Positions 10,810 through 21,866 of a stretch of DNA of 64,000 nucleotides are shown piece by piece. Made by a program: the position numbers and the translations under genes. Below the pieces are notes generated by a model. The model was not told the origin of the DNA. It worked only from the letters and a program-made list of their open reading frames with translations, and searched no databases. The stretch is from Polynucleobacter meluiroseus (GTDB taxonomy: Bacteria > Pseudomonadota > Gammaproteobacteria > Burkholderiales > Burkholderiaceae): NCBI RefSeq assembly GCF_900205755.1, contig NZ_OANS01000005.1, positions 86,427 to 150,426 on the forward strand, in the 5' to 3' direction. How positions within the stretch are numbered: position 1 is the stretch's first letter; the number at the start of each line of letters is the position of its first letter.

Positions 10810-12355
10810 ATTTCTTGATCTATTTTCTGTGAGCGATCCAAGCGGGGGCAAGCTCCCTGCGGAGAGTGATTCTAAGGGCGCCAATGAGGCTCAAGGTAAC
10901 GCTTCCAATCCGCAGGGTGAGGCAAGTAATGAGAACAGGCCGGCTGCGACCCAGCCCAAAGGTTCGCCACCTGCTAGACCAGATGGCCCACCTGACCTTG
11001 ATGAGTTGTGGCGTGATTTTAACGATCGCATCAGTAGCTTTTTTGGCGGAAACCGAGGAGGCGGTAAGTTAGGGTCGGGCGGTTCTAAACCCGCTAACAA
11101 GCCCAGTAAGCCAAACAACTCAGATATTCCAGCGCCATCCGAGCGGGTAAATCAAGGTGGGAACGGCGGGAATGGCGGCATGGGCGCATCTAATGGGCCC
11201 AATTTTAATTTCACTAATCCCTTTGGCACTAAGGGCAGTATTTTGCTGTTCGCCGGCGGCGCTTTTTTGATTTGGTTGTGCAGCGGCTTTTTTATCATTC
11301 AAGAAGGTCAGGCTGGCGTGATTCTGACCTTTGGAAAGTATGCAGATACTGCTAAGCCAGGAATTAATTGGCATATGCCTTGGCCAATTCAATCTGAAGA
11401 GACCGTGAATTTGTCCGGAGTACGGTCAGTTGAAGTGGGTCGGCCCGTCTTAATTAAAGCAACCAATCAAAAAGATTCCTCCATGTTGACTGAGGATGAA
11501 AATATCATTGATGTGCGTTTTGCCGTGCAGTACCGTTTAAAAGATCCAACGGACTATTTATTTAATAATCGCGATCCCGATGCGGCGGTAGTGCAAGCGG
11601 CAGAAACTGCCGTGCGTGAAATCGTTGCACGTAGCACGATGGATAATGTCTTATACGAAGGGCGCGAGAAAATAGCGATTGATTTAGCAAGTTCAATACA
11701 GCGGATTTTGGATAGCTATAAAACAGGTATCTATATCACCAGCGTGACAGTGCAAAACGTCCAGCCACCAGAGCAGGTGCAAGCGGCATTTGATGACGCT
11801 GTAAAGGCGGGGCAAGATCAAGAGCGCCTTAAAAGCGAAGGACAGGCTTATGCAAATGACATCATTCCACGCGCCAAAGGTACTGCAGCCCGCTTGATTC
11901 AAGAGGCGGAAGGTTACAAGGCGCGCGTAATGGCGACGGCCGAAGGTGATGCGGCCCGTTTTAAGCAGATACTAGTGGAATACGCAAAGGCACCGGGCGT
12001 TACGCGTGACAGGATGTACATCGATACGATGCGCGAAATGTATAACAATGTCACAAAGGTGTTGGTAGACACCACTAAGACTAATAGCTTGCTTTACTTG
12101 CCGCTAGATAAAATCGTTGCGCAAGTGAGCGCCGAAAGTGCACAGGCAGCAAATTCTCAAACAAATTCTGTGAACTCTGGCGGGCAGAGTAATCAAACCA
12201 ATCAAACCAATCAAAGCACTCCAACGGGCGCAGTGACAGTAGGTGGGGCTACTGGTGCAGCAGTTACATCAACTAATTTACCTTCCCCCGTCTCCGGCAG
12301 CTCAACAGCAGATAAACGCGATGGTTTCCGTAGTCGCGATCGGGAGTCACGTTAA
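10799..12355 (+). CDS. hflK: FtsH protease modulator HflK
   Basis: A band-7/SPFH membrane protein of 518 residues. With HflC it forms the large cage around the FtsH AAA protease. A long Gly/Asn/Pro-rich cytoplasmic region (residues 1-145) precedes one transmembrane segment (about 147-170, LLFAGGAFLIWLCSG). The SPFH domain starts at FIIQEGQAGVILTFG, followed by the coiled coil with AAETAVREIVARSTMD. The C-terminal tail is rich in Asn, Gln, Ser and Thr, with a NQTNQTNQ repeat. It overlaps hflX by 11 nt and hflC by one base (TAATG). Confidence 0.96.
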   Translation: MTRKFLDLFSVSDPSGGKLPAESDSKGANEAQGNASNPQGEASNENRPAATQPKGSPPARPDGPPDLDELWRDFNDRISSFFGGNRGGGKLGSGGSKPANKPSKPNNSDIPAPSERVNQGGNGGNGGMGASNGPNFNFTNPFGTKGSILLFAGGAFLIWLCSGFFIIQEGQAGVILTFGKYADTAKPGINWHMPWPIQSEETVNLSGVRSVEVGRPVLIKATNQKDSSMLTEDENIIDVRFAVQYRLKDPTDYLFNNRDPDAAVVQAAETAVREIVARSTMDNVLYEGREKIAIDLASSIQRILDSYKTGIYITSVTVQNVQPPEQVQAAFDDAVKAGQDQERLKSEGQAYANDIIPRAKGTAARLIQEAEGYKARVMATAEGDAARFKQILVEYAKAPGVTRDRMYIDTMREMYNNVTKVLVDTTKTNSLLYLPLDKIVAQVSAESAQAANSQTNSVNSGGQSNQTNQTNQSTPTGAVTVGGATGAAVTSTNLPSPVSGSSTADKRDGFRSRDRESR

Positions 12356-13224
12356 TGAACTTGAACCGCCTAATACCAGGCCTTATTGCGCTCATCGTCG
12401 TTGTTTATCTTTTGGCTTCGAGTATTTTTATCGTGGATCAGCGGCGTTATGCAGTGGTCTTCTCGTTCGGTCAGATCGTCAGGGTGATTGAACAACCCGG
12501 CCTGCAGATTAAGTATCCCGCGCCATTTGAAAGCGTGCGCTTCTTTGACCGTCGAATTTTGACGATCGATAATCCTGAAGCAGAGCGTTTCATTACCGCC
12601 GAGAAAAAGAACCTGCTAGTCGATTCTTATGTGAAATGGCGCATAGTCGATCCACGCAAATTTTTTATTAGTTTCAAGGGCGACGAGCGTTTAGCGCAAG
12701 ATCGTCTGACGCAATTAATTCGTTCGGCTTTAAACGAAGAGTTCACCAAGAGAACTGTGAGAGAGTTGATTTCTGATCAGCGTGAACAAGTGATGCAGGG
12801 GATTCGGAAGAAGGTAGCCGAAGATGCCTCGGATATTGGTGTCGAAATAGTAGATGTGCGTTTGAAGCGGGTGGATCTTTTAGCGGAGATTAGCGATTCG
12901 GTTTATCGCCGCATGGAAGCGGAGCGTAAACGCGTGGCTAATGAACTTCGTTCTACTGGCGCTGCTGAGTCGGATAAAATTCGTGCCAATGCAGAACGTC
13001 AGCGCGATACGATTCTGGCAGAGGCCTATAGAGATGCTCAAAAGATCAAAGGATCTGGAGATGCAAAGGCGACCGCCCTCTATGCCGAAGCATTTGGCCG
13101 TGATCCCCAGTTCGCTCAGTTCTATCAAAGTCTTGAAGCCTATCGGAATTCCTTTAAGGATAAGAAGGATGTGATGGTTGTAGAGCCCAATGGCGAATTC
13201 TTTAAGTTCTTGCATAAAAAATAA
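12355..13224 (+). CDS. hflC: FtsH protease modulator HflC
   Basis: The SPFH partner of HflK, 289 residues. An N-terminal membrane anchor (about residues 5-26) is followed by IFIVDQRRYAVVFSFG, the band-7 start, and by the coiled coil RMEAERKRVANELRSTGAAE with the family motif NAERQRDTILAEAYRDAQ. The length is typical of HflC. Its start shares a base with the hflK stop, so the two subunits are translationally coupled. hisZ follows after about 20 nt. Confidence 0.96.
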   Translation: MNLNRLIPGLIALIVVVYLLASSIFIVDQRRYAVVFSFGQIVRVIEQPGLQIKYPAPFESVRFFDRRILTIDNPEAERFITAEKKNLLVDSYVKWRIVDPRKFFISFKGDERLAQDRLTQLIRSALNEEFTKRTVRELISDQREQVMQGIRKKVAEDASDIGVEIVDVRLKRVDLLAEISDSVYRRMEAERKRVANELRSTGAAESDKIRANAERQRDTILAEAYRDAQKIKGSGDAKATALYAEAFGRDPQFAQFYQSLEAYRNSFKDKKDVMVVEPNGEFFKFLHKK

Positions 13225-13246
13225 TGGAAAGCGAGTAAGTCAGGTG

Positions 13247-14416
13247 ATGAATCGTTGGTTGCTTCCTGAAGATATTGCTGATGTATTGCCAGCAGAGGCT
13301 CGCAAAGTCGAAACTCTGCGTCGGGCTATTTTGGATTTATATCAATCCTATGGCTATGAACTCGTGGCGCCTCCTATTTTGGAGTTTTTAGATTCCTTAT
13401 TAACGGGTACGGGTTCGGACCTGAACTTACAAACTTTCAAATTAGTCGATCAGCTATCGGGCCGCACTTTGGGCTTGCGAGCGGATATGACGCCTCAAGT
13501 AGCTCGCATCGATGCCCATCTTTTGAATCGTGAAGGGGTAACGCGCCTATGCTATGCCGGCTCCGTTGCGCACGCACGTAAACCGGTTGGCAGTGCCGCT
13601 AGAGAAGAGCTGCAAATTGGGGCAGAAATTTATGGTTGTGCCACTTGGGAGGCAGACCTTGAGGCCATCACATTGTTATTAAAGACATTGGGCTTGGCGG
13701 GTTTAAAGCGGGTGTATCTTGACCTTTCTCATGCGGGTATCGTGGCAGGGATCTTGGATGGGCAAGCTATCGATCAGGCTGAAATTGAAATTCTGTACGA
13801 TTTACTGCAATCCAAAGATCGCTCACGCCTATCGACTTGGACGCAATGCTTGTCGACGGACGCCGCTACTGCTTTAATGGCCTTGACGGAGCTCAATGGG
13901 CCGAGTGCTGAGGTATTGAAAAATGCAAAAGTAAGCTTGCCTCAACATGCCATGGTTGAACAAGCGCTAGCGCAATTAGAAAAGCTGGTTGGCGCAATCA
14001 CCAATTTATCCGCTGATTTAGAAGTCAATATTGATCTGGCAGATTTACGCGGTTACCAATATCACAGTGGCGTTATGTTTGCGGCCTATGTTGATCATTT
14101 TCCGCAACCTATAGCGCGCGGTGGTCGTTATGATCATGTGGGCCGGGCATTTGGCCGTTCTCGTCCAGCAACAGGGTTTTCATTGGACTTGTTAGCGCTC
14201 TCGAACTTAGCGCTTGTGAGTCAGCGTAAGTTGGCAATCCTCGCGCCGTGGATCGAGGATGTGACTTTAAGTGATGCGATTTCTCGCTTACGCAATTCTG
14301 GCGAGGTAGTGATTCAGATGCTGTCAAATGAGCCGGTAGAAACTGCCGAATACATTTTGGATCGTGAGCTGGTCAAGCAGGGCAACGCATGGGAAGTAGT
14401 TAAAAAACCCAGTTAA
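13247..14416 (+). CDS. hisZ: ATP phosphoribosyltransferase regulatory subunit HisZ
   Basis: A 389-residue histidyl-tRNA-synthetase paralogue that lacks aminoacylation activity and pairs with the short-form HisG in the first step of histidine synthesis. HisRS-like motifs are visible (LRADMTPQVARIDAH, ARGGRYDHVGRAFGRSRP) but the full synthetase signatures are not. ATG 13247 is chosen because WLLPEDIADVLP is the usual HisZ N-terminus and AGG lies just upstream. A longer frame from 13190 would overlap hflC. It sits in the conserved hflC-hisZ-purA order. Confidence 0.94.
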   Translation: MNRWLLPEDIADVLPAEARKVETLRRAILDLYQSYGYELVAPPILEFLDSLLTGTGSDLNLQTFKLVDQLSGRTLGLRADMTPQVARIDAHLLNREGVTRLCYAGSVAHARKPVGSAAREELQIGAEIYGCATWEADLEAITLLLKTLGLAGLKRVYLDLSHAGIVAGILDGQAIDQAEIEILYDLLQSKDRSRLSTWTQCLSTDAATALMALTELNGPSAEVLKNAKVSLPQHAMVEQALAQLEKLVGAITNLSADLEVNIDLADLRGYQYHSGVMFAAYVDHFPQPIARGGRYDHVGRAFGRSRPATGFSLDLLALSNLALVSQRKLAILAPWIEDVTLSDAISRLRNSGEVVIQMLSNEPVETAEYILDRELVKQGNAWEVVKKPS

Positions 14417-14472
14417 TAAATCTCTTTGAGATCTGTACTTAAACCTATTTTGTCATTTTATTTTTGGATTGA

Positions 14473-15816
<1,344 letters not shown>

Positions 15817-15863
15817 TGGAAAACGCACAAAATTAACTAACTTACGTACTAAAGGTTTTGATC

Positions 15864-18077
15864 ATGACCGCACGCACTGCCTGTAATAGCCTCCAAGTAG
15901 CTACCCCCCTCTATCGATTCATTGAAGACAAAGTCTTGCCAGGAACAGGTATCCAAAGTGCAGACTTTTGGAAGGGGTTCGATCAGATCGTTAAGGACTT
16001 AAGTCCAAAAAATACTGCTTTACTCGCAAAGCGTGACCGCCTGCAATTGGATTTAGACCAATGGCATCAAGCAAATCCTGGTCCTATTAAAGATATGCCT
16101 GCTTATCGCAAGCATCTGCAAGAAATTGGTTATTTAGATACAGTCCCTGGCAAAGTACTGGGTACAACCCAAAACGTAGATGATGAATTGGCGCTACAAG
16201 CCGGCCCGCAGTTAGTCGTTCCGGTCTTGAATGCCCGCTATGCCTTGAACGCAGCTAACGCGCGCTGGGGTTCTTTATATGATGCTTTGTATGGTACCGA
16301 CGTACTTTCTGAGGAAGATGGCGCTACTAAAGCAGGGGCATACAACCCTATTCGTGGCGCAAAAGTGGTGGCGTTTGCCCGTAACTTTTTGGATCAATCT
16401 GCTCCATTGGCCAAGGGCTCGCATCGTGATTCCGTGGCTTACAGCGTTGACGGTAATTGCCTAGTTGTTACATTAAAAGATGGACAAACAACGGGTCTGG
16501 CGGATGAAAAGCAGTTTGTTGGCTATCAAGGCGCTGCCGCTACACCAACTTCAATCCTGCTCAAAAATAATGGTATTCATATTGATATCGAAATCAATAA
16601 AGCCAAAACGATTGGAGCAACTGATCCAGCCGGCGTAAACGATGTGATTCTTGAAGCTGCGTTATCCACGATTTTGGACCTGGAAGATTCAGTAGCCGTT
16701 GTCGATGGCGACGACAAAGTCTTGGCTTACGATAACTGGCTCGGAATTCTCAAAGGGACTTTGGTTGAGGATGTCATGAAGGGTGGCAAGACATTTACAC
16801 GTTCATTAAACCCAGACCGCCAATACACCGCGGGCATTGGCGCTACCGATGCAAAAGATGGTGTAGTGACGTTACATGGCCGCTCTTTATTATTTTTGCG
16901 TAACGTTGGCCACCTTATGACTAATCCTGCGATTCTCACGGGTGATGGCGAGGAAATCTATGAAGGTATTTTAGATGCGGTAGTGACCGTTCTGATTGCG
17001 CTCCACGACATTCGTCGTCCAGCTACACAAGCCATCGGCAATACGCGTAAGGGCTCTGTTTATATTGTTAAGCCAAAAATGCATAGCGCTGAAGAGGTTG
17101 CTTTTGCAGCAGAGCTGTTTAGCCGAGTTGAGCAACTGCTAGGTCTGCCAGCAGATACAGTAAAGCTGGGCATTATGGATGAAGAGCGTCGCATGAGTGC
17201 CAATATTAAGGCGGCAATCGCAGCTGCAGGTGCTCGCGTCGCATTTATTAACACTGGCTTCTTAGATCGCACTGGTGATGAAATGCATACCTCAATGCAC
17301 GCCGGCCCAATGATGCGTAAAGGGGATATGAAAACCAGCAAATGGCTTTCAGCTTATGAGCGTCGCAATGTTTTAGCAGGCCTGGATTGTGGCTTGCGTG
17401 GTCGCGCGCAAATTGGTAAGGGAATGTGGGCTATGCCTGATTTGATGAAGGCTATGGTTGAGCAAAAGATTGTTCACCCTAAAGCAGGTGCCAATACCGC
17501 TTGGGTGCCATCACCAACTGCGGCGACCTTGCATGCGTTGCACTATCACCAAGTAAACGTTGCCCAGATTCAGCAAGAGATGGAGCATTTGGATACCGCT
17601 GTAGAAGCCGAAGCATTATTAGATGATTTACTGGCTATCCCCGTAGTTGAAAAGCCAAATTGGTCTAAAGAAGAGATTTCTCAGGAGCTGGATAACAACT
17701 GCCAAGGTATTTTGGGTTATGTAGTGCGTTGGATTGACCAGGGCGTTGGTTGCTCTAAGGTGCCTGATATTCATAATGTGGGATTAATGGAGGACCGGGC
17801 AACCTTGCGCATCTCCAGCCAACATATTGCTAACTGGCTACTTCACGGCATTGTCACTGAGGCTCAAGTAAATGAAGCACTGCAACGTATGGCTAAAGTG
17901 GTTGATGGCCAAAATGCTAGTGATCCACTTTATAAGCCGATGATGCCCAATCATCAAGATTCTTATGCCTATAAAGCAGCCAGCGATTTAATCTTCAAGG
18001 GCCTTGAGCAGCCTAGCGGCTACACCGAGCCCTTGTTGCATGCATGGCGTTTGGAAGTAAAGAAGGTTCAGGCATAA
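15864..18077 (+). CDS. glcB: Malate synthase G
   Basis: The long monomeric form of malate synthase (737 residues), which condenses glyoxylate with acetyl-CoA in the glyoxylate bypass or glycolate use. It has the isoform G layout: [14 protein letters not shown] at the N-terminus, [18 protein letters not shown], the active-site region [28 protein letters not shown] with the catalytic area, and a C-terminal [16 protein letters not shown] 15864 is chosen over TTG 15858 because AAAGG lies 8 nt upstream. No isocitrate lyase or glycolate oxidase gene is next to it. A clear terminator follows. Confidence 0.97.
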   Translation: MTARTACNSLQVATPLYRFIEDKVLPGTGIQSADFWKGFDQIVKDLSPKNTALLAKRDRLQLDLDQWHQANPGPIKDMPAYRKHLQEIGYLDTVPGKVLGTTQNVDDELALQAGPQLVVPVLNARYALNAANARWGSLYDALYGTDVLSEEDGATKAGAYNPIRGAKVVAFARNFLDQSAPLAKGSHRDSVAYSVDGNCLVVTLKDGQTTGLADEKQFVGYQGAAATPTSILLKNNGIHIDIEINKAKTIGATDPAGVNDVILEAALSTILDLEDSVAVVDGDDKVLAYDNWLGILKGTLVEDVMKGGKTFTRSLNPDRQYTAGIGATDAKDGVVTLHGRSLLFLRNVGHLMTNPAILTGDGEEIYEGILDAVVTVLIALHDIRRPATQAIGNTRKGSVYIVKPKMHSAEEVAFAAELFSRVEQLLGLPADTVKLGIMDEERRMSANIKAAIAAAGARVAFINTGFLDRTGDEMHTSMHAGPMMRKGDMKTSKWLSAYERRNVLAGLDCGLRGRAQIGKGMWAMPDLMKAMVEQKIVHPKAGANTAWVPSPTAATLHALHYHQVNVAQIQQEMEHLDTAVEAEALLDDLLAIPVVEKPNWSKEEISQELDNNCQGILGYVVRWIDQGVGCSKVPDIHNVGLMEDRATLRISSQHIANWLLHGIVTEAQVNEALQRMAKVVDGQNASDPLYKPMMPNHQDSYAYKAASDLIFKGLEQPSGYTEPLLHAWRLEVKKVQA

Positions 18078-18104
18078 ATAGAGTCATTCTGTGTTTGAAA
18101 TAAG

Positions 18105-18137
18105 AATGGATTTGTCGCGAGGCAAGTCCATTTTTTT
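18105..18137 (+). terminator. Intrinsic terminator after glcB
   Basis: AATGGATTTG (18105-18114) pairs with CAAGTCCATT (18123-18132) with one G-T pair and an 8-nt loop, followed by a run of seven T. It lies 28 nt after the glcB stop. Confidence 0.85.
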
Positions 18138-18168
18138 ATTGTTCGAACGGCCTATCTAATAAATCAAT

Positions 18169-18672
18169 ATGTTCGGGTTTCTAAACTTCTTTTCCGCGGG
18201 AAATAGCTTAAAGCAAGACCTGCAATTTAGATTTAATGATGGGGGTAGGGAAGCCGCAGGCTATCAGGGGAAAGCAGGCGACTGCGTGGTTCGATCCATC
18301 GCTATTGCCACTGGCTTACCCTATAGGCAGGTCTACGAAGATCTTCAACAGGCGAATGCAGCTTACGCTGAGCGCAGAAATGACAAGTTGGCTCGTAGAC
18401 TCAATGCCAAGGGCTCATCGCCGCGCAATGGTAACCATCGCAATGTTTTCCATGACTATATTTTGAGCCATGGCTTTGATTGGGTGCCCACCATGCAGAT
18501 TGGTGCAGGGTGTCAAGTGCATCTGAGGGCAAATGAACTGCCTGAGGGAACTTTGATTGTCAAAGTTTCCAAGCATTTAACGACGATTGTGAACGGGGTA
18601 ATTCTGGATACGCACGACCCTTCACGCGGTGGAAGTCGCTGTGTTTACGGCTATTACATTCAACGCAAATAA
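18169..18672 (+). CDS. Small protein with a papain/C39-like Cys-His-Asp arrangement
   Basis: A 167-residue soluble protein not matched to a named gene. GDCVVRSIAIATGLPY holds a cysteine (C39) in the position typical of papain-like and C39-like folds. KHLTTIVNGVILDTHDPS holds H136 and D147, the order and spacing expected for such a dyad or triad. Families of this form occur in phages and bacterial genomes as uncharacterised proteins, often annotated as hypothetical. There is no signal peptide or membrane segment. No good ribosome binding site precedes ATG 18169. It stands alone behind the glcB terminator, and its substrate is unknown. Confidence 0.6.
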   Translation: MFGFLNFFSAGNSLKQDLQFRFNDGGREAAGYQGKAGDCVVRSIAIATGLPYRQVYEDLQQANAAYAERRNDKLARRLNAKGSSPRNGNHRNVFHDYILSHGFDWVPTMQIGAGCQVHLRANELPEGTLIVKVSKHLTTIVNGVILDTHDPSRGGSRCVYGYYIQRK

Positions 18673-18680
18673 AGTTTCAG

Positions 18681-19172
18681 CTATAAGCCTTGGTCTGGAT
18701 TGCCATATTTTTGATCCCATGCTGCTTTGTATGTAGTTGTCATGGCAATCATGATGGTAGTAGTCCAGGCCAAACTAAATAAGCCTGTAAGGGAAATAAA
18801 AAATGCAATTGTTTTCCATCCATTCGGAAGAATGTCAGGCTCAAAACCTACGGTGGTATAGCAACTTCCTGAAAATAAGATTGCCTCTATCGCCGATCCA
18901 GAAAGATCAAGTGCCAACAAGAATATTGACCAAATCAATATTTCAGATAAATGAATGAGTGCAATATATATAAATGAAAGATAGAAATGAAAAAAGACAC
19001 GGTTATATTGATGCTGCGCTAAGTTAACGACAGTTCTGCGCTGGAATCGCATGTGCAGATGATTTATCGCACTGCCGTGAAAAATCAATATCAGAACCAG
19101 GCAGCACGTACCGCAAAAGATATCTTGTAAGAAGCTTTGTAGAGAAAATCCAGTAAATATAGCACTCATCAT
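18681..19172 (-). CDS. Two-pore-domain-type ion channel protein
   Basis: A 163-residue membrane protein with about four hydrophobic segments. The last two enclose a pore-like re-entrant segment with CYTTVGFEPD, which resembles a K+ channel selectivity filter (TVGYG) but has F in place of Y and no second glycine. This fits the ion_trans_2 superfamily. Ion selectivity cannot be inferred with such a filter. It converges on the C39-like gene with 8 nt between the stops. The next forward gene begins 90 nt past its start, so the shared upstream region holds divergent promoters. Confidence 0.65.
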   Translation of the reverse strand: MMSAIFTGFSLQSFLQDIFCGTCCLVLILIFHGSAINHLHMRFQRRTVVNLAQHQYNRVFFHFYLSFIYIALIHLSEILIWSIFLLALDLSGSAIEAILFSGSCYTTVGFEPDILPNGWKTIAFFISLTGLFSLAWTTTIMIAMTTTYKAAWDQKYGNPDQGL

Positions 19173-19261
19173 AGTTCCGTAAATCGAATTTGGTTAAAGC
19201 TCAATATGAGGTTGTCATTGCACATGTTATCAGAGCATAAATTTGACATGATAGGGTGATA

Positions 19262-20524
19262 ATGAGATGTTCCTTATTTTCTGTAAAGCACCCCTTGATT
19301 AATATTCAACTGCCCCGAGAAGCAAAAAAACAGGAACGTTTTTTTCTGTTGGCGCTTGCTGGTATTCAATTTACCCATATTCTGGATTTTATGATCATGA
19401 TGCCGTTGGGTCCAGAATTTATTCGGGCTCTCGACATCAATACACACCAGTTTGGTTTATTGCTGTCTTCCTATACTTTTGCCGCCGCCATCTCAGGTGT
19501 ATGCGCAACCTACTACATTGATCGATTTGAGCGTAGACAACTTTTACTAAGTTTGTATGCTTGTTTTATTATCGCCACTTTAGCGTGCGGTCTTGCGCCC
19601 AACTATCACACCCTCTTTATTGCTCGTGCCTTTGCAGGTGCATTTGGCGGCATTTTAGGCTCCCTTGTGCAAACCATTGTGGCTGATTCCATTCCATTTG
19701 AGAGAAGAGGAAAAGCATTGGGCACAGTGATGGCGGCCTTCTCCGTTTCAACGGTTGCTGGTGTGCCCTTGAGTTTATTTTTGTCAAACAATATCCCCGC
19801 CTTGGGCTGGCGAGCCCCATTTATATTCATTGCATTGATATCGTCCCTCATTCTGTATTTAGGCTATCGCAACATCCCAAAAATCGTTGGGCATTTTGGG
19901 CATATTCATGAGGGAAGTCGTTTTCGGCAAATTTGGAATGTGTTTTCAGCACATCAGCATCTTCGCGCTTTTTTATTCATTGGCCTCATCATGTTGACCG
20001 GCTTCTCGGTGATTCCTTATATCGCTCTATATCTCACAGCGAACGTAGGAGTGAATGTATCTTACATTTCTCTCATTTACTTATGTGGAGGAGTGGCAAC
20101 GCTAGTGAGCTCGAGGTTGATTGGCCATCTAGCGGATCGATTCGGCAAGGTGAAGGTATTTCGTGCACTGGCCATCTTGAGCTTGATACCTTTATTGTTA
20201 ACTACGAATTTGCCTCAAGTACCCTTATGGGTAGTTCTGCTGAACTCCACCTCTTTCTTTGTGTTGATTTCTGGACGCATGATTCCAGCTATGGCAATGA
20301 TGAGTCAAATAGTAGAGGCAAGAATTCGCGGTACTTTTATGAGTTTGGTTGGCTCAGTGCAAATGTTAGCCTCCGGCATTGCCTCTGTGGTAGCGGGTAT
20401 GGTTGTCACGATTGGAGTTGATGGCAGAATGCAGCATTACAACCTGGTGGGTTACGGCGCTGCTCTCTGTGGCTTGCTGACCTTTTTCTTGGTGGGATAT
20501 ATTCACAAAGATAAAGCGGTCTAA
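19262..20524 (+). CDS. MFS transporter, DHA1-type
   Basis: A 420-residue major facilitator with 12 predicted membrane spans. The loop 2-3 motif is DRFERRQLL and there is a second-half counterpart HLADRFGKVKVF, both typical of proton-driven drug or metabolite exporters (DHA1 family). The phrase HILDFMIMMPLGPEF is common in proteins annotated as AraJ/YdhP-like MFS permeases. AGGGTG lies just upstream of ATG 19262, which is preferred to a GTG at 19256. The substrate is unknown. A dienelactone hydrolase gene follows after 44 nt. Confidence 0.85.
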   Translation: MRCSLFSVKHPLINIQLPREAKKQERFFLLALAGIQFTHILDFMIMMPLGPEFIRALDINTHQFGLLLSSYTFAAAISGVCATYYIDRFERRQLLLSLYACFIIATLACGLAPNYHTLFIARAFAGAFGGILGSLVQTIVADSIPFERRGKALGTVMAAFSVSTVAGVPLSLFLSNNIPALGWRAPFIFIALISSLILYLGYRNIPKIVGHFGHIHEGSRFRQIWNVFSAHQHLRAFLFIGLIMLTGFSVIPYIALYLTANVGVNVSYISLIYLCGGVATLVSSRLIGHLADRFGKVKVFRALAILSLIPLLLTTNLPQVPLWVVLLNSTSFFVLISGRMIPAMAMMSQIVEARIRGTFMSLVGSVQMLASGIASVVAGMVVTIGVDGRMQHYNLVGYGAALCGLLTFFLVGYIHKDKAV

Positions 20525-20568
20525 GCTCTCTATTTAGATACATTTACTTGATACGAAAGAAGGTAAGC

Positions 20569-21255
20569 ATGATTACATTTCAAAGACCAGATGGAAAATC
20601 GGTAGCGGCCTATTTGGCTGAACCTGAGTCCATAGACGGCGCCCCAGGAATCGTGGTGATACAGGAGTGGTGGGGTCTTGACGATGAGATTAAAAAAGTT
20701 GCGGATCGTTTGGCAAAGGCTGGTTATCGCGCTTTAGTCCCTGATCTATATCGTGGCAAGCTAGCCTTAGAGGCGCAAGAAGCGGAGCACTTAATGAGTG
20801 GCCTCGATTTTGGTGATGCTGCTGGTCAGGATATTCGTGGGGCAGTTCAATATTTAAAAGCGACAGGTAGCACTAAGGTTGCTGTGACCGGCTTTTGTAT
20901 GGGTGGTGCATTAACCATTCTCTCCGCATGCCATGTTCCCGAGTTGGATGCCACAGTAGTTTGGTATGGCTTTCCTCCGGCAGAATATGTTGATGCGCAA
21001 GCCATTACCAAACCGATGCTAGGGCACTGGGCACTGCAGGATGAATTTTTCCCCATTACGGGAGTCGATGCTTTGGAAGCAAAGCTACAAGCTGCTGGCG
21101 TGAATTATGACTTCGAGCGCTACGACGCAAAGCACGCTTTTGCAAATCCTAAATCTGACTCTCGGGGTTTGCCGCCACTGCAATACAATTCGGCTGCCGC
21201 TGAACTCGCGTGGGATAGAAGCCTCGAGTTTCTTAAAAAATATTTAGATAATTAA
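20569..21255 (+). CDS. Dienelactone hydrolase family protein
   Basis: An alpha/beta hydrolase of 228 residues. The nucleophile elbow GFCMGG has a cysteine (C110), as in dienelactone hydrolase. The acid residue is in LQDEFFP and the histidine in DAKHAFAN. PGIVVIQEWWGLDDEIK is the typical N-terminal stretch of the family. AAGAAGG lies 5 nt before ATG 20569. No chlorocatechol pathway genes are nearby, so the role is probably general ester or lactone hydrolysis. Confidence 0.92.
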   Translation: MITFQRPDGKSVAAYLAEPESIDGAPGIVVIQEWWGLDDEIKKVADRLAKAGYRALVPDLYRGKLALEAQEAEHLMSGLDFGDAAGQDIRGAVQYLKATGSTKVAVTGFCMGGALTILSACHVPELDATVVWYGFPPAEYVDAQAITKPMLGHWALQDEFFPITGVDALEAKLQAAGVNYDFERYDAKHAFANPKSDSRGLPPLQYNSAAAELAWDRSLEFLKKYLDN

Positions 21256-21296
21256 ATTTCAAGCAATTACTTTTTTCAATCCTTTGATTTATTCCT

Positions 21297-21794
21297 ATGC
21301 ATCTCTTCGCTGAAAATATGGCTATTGAAATAGCCTTCTACTATCGCAACCTGGCTTTGGGCCACGGTGTTATTCCTAAAGTATTTACTTTGGTAAATGG
21401 CGAGGGGGATCAGTACCTGTTTTTTATTGATGACCTGAGAATGGAGCCAGAAGAGGAGTCACAATTTCTGGCATTCATCGTGCAGCAACATGAAGCGGTT
21501 TGTTATGCGCAGGGTACTTTAGTGATTCTGGATGCATCGCAACAGCTAATTGAATTTGCAGTCATCGATCATGATGATCAGGAGGCGATTGTGTGCTCGG
21601 CAGAGCTCATGCGGGATGTAGATGAAAGGCCGATTGGCTTGACTGAATTTGAAAAGACCCTAGCACCCAAGAAGACCATTTTCTTTGGCGGACTCTTTGA
21701 TCTTTTGGATTTATCTGAGGATAAGCAGGAGGAGTTTGAAGGCCTGTGGGCAGAAATGAAGCCCAAAATTTTGCATCGAATGATGGATTTGTAA
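21297..21794 (+). CDS. Uncharacterised acidic protein
   Basis: A 165-residue soluble acidic protein that I do not recognise. Visible segments are an alpha/beta N-terminal part with a hydrophobic strand (FTLVNGEGDQYLFFIDDL) and a C-terminal helix-rich tail with KKTIFFGGLFDLLDL. There is no signal peptide, membrane segment or metal motif. Codon use resembles the surrounding core genes, so it is likely a resident gene. It lies between the hydrolase gene and glmM in the same direction, with 41 and 72 nt gaps and no clear ribosome binding site. Confidence 0.6.
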   Translation: MHLFAENMAIEIAFYYRNLALGHGVIPKVFTLVNGEGDQYLFFIDDLRMEPEEESQFLAFIVQQHEAVCYAQGTLVILDASQQLIEFAVIDHDDQEAIVCSAELMRDVDERPIGLTEFEKTLAPKKTIFFGGLFDLLDLSEDKQEEFEGLWAEMKPKILHRMMDL

Positions 21795-21866
21795 TGATTT
21801 CTTGGGTTTGATGGCTGGAATAACCTACATACCAAGGCATAGTTACTAAGTTTTATAATCTATTCC

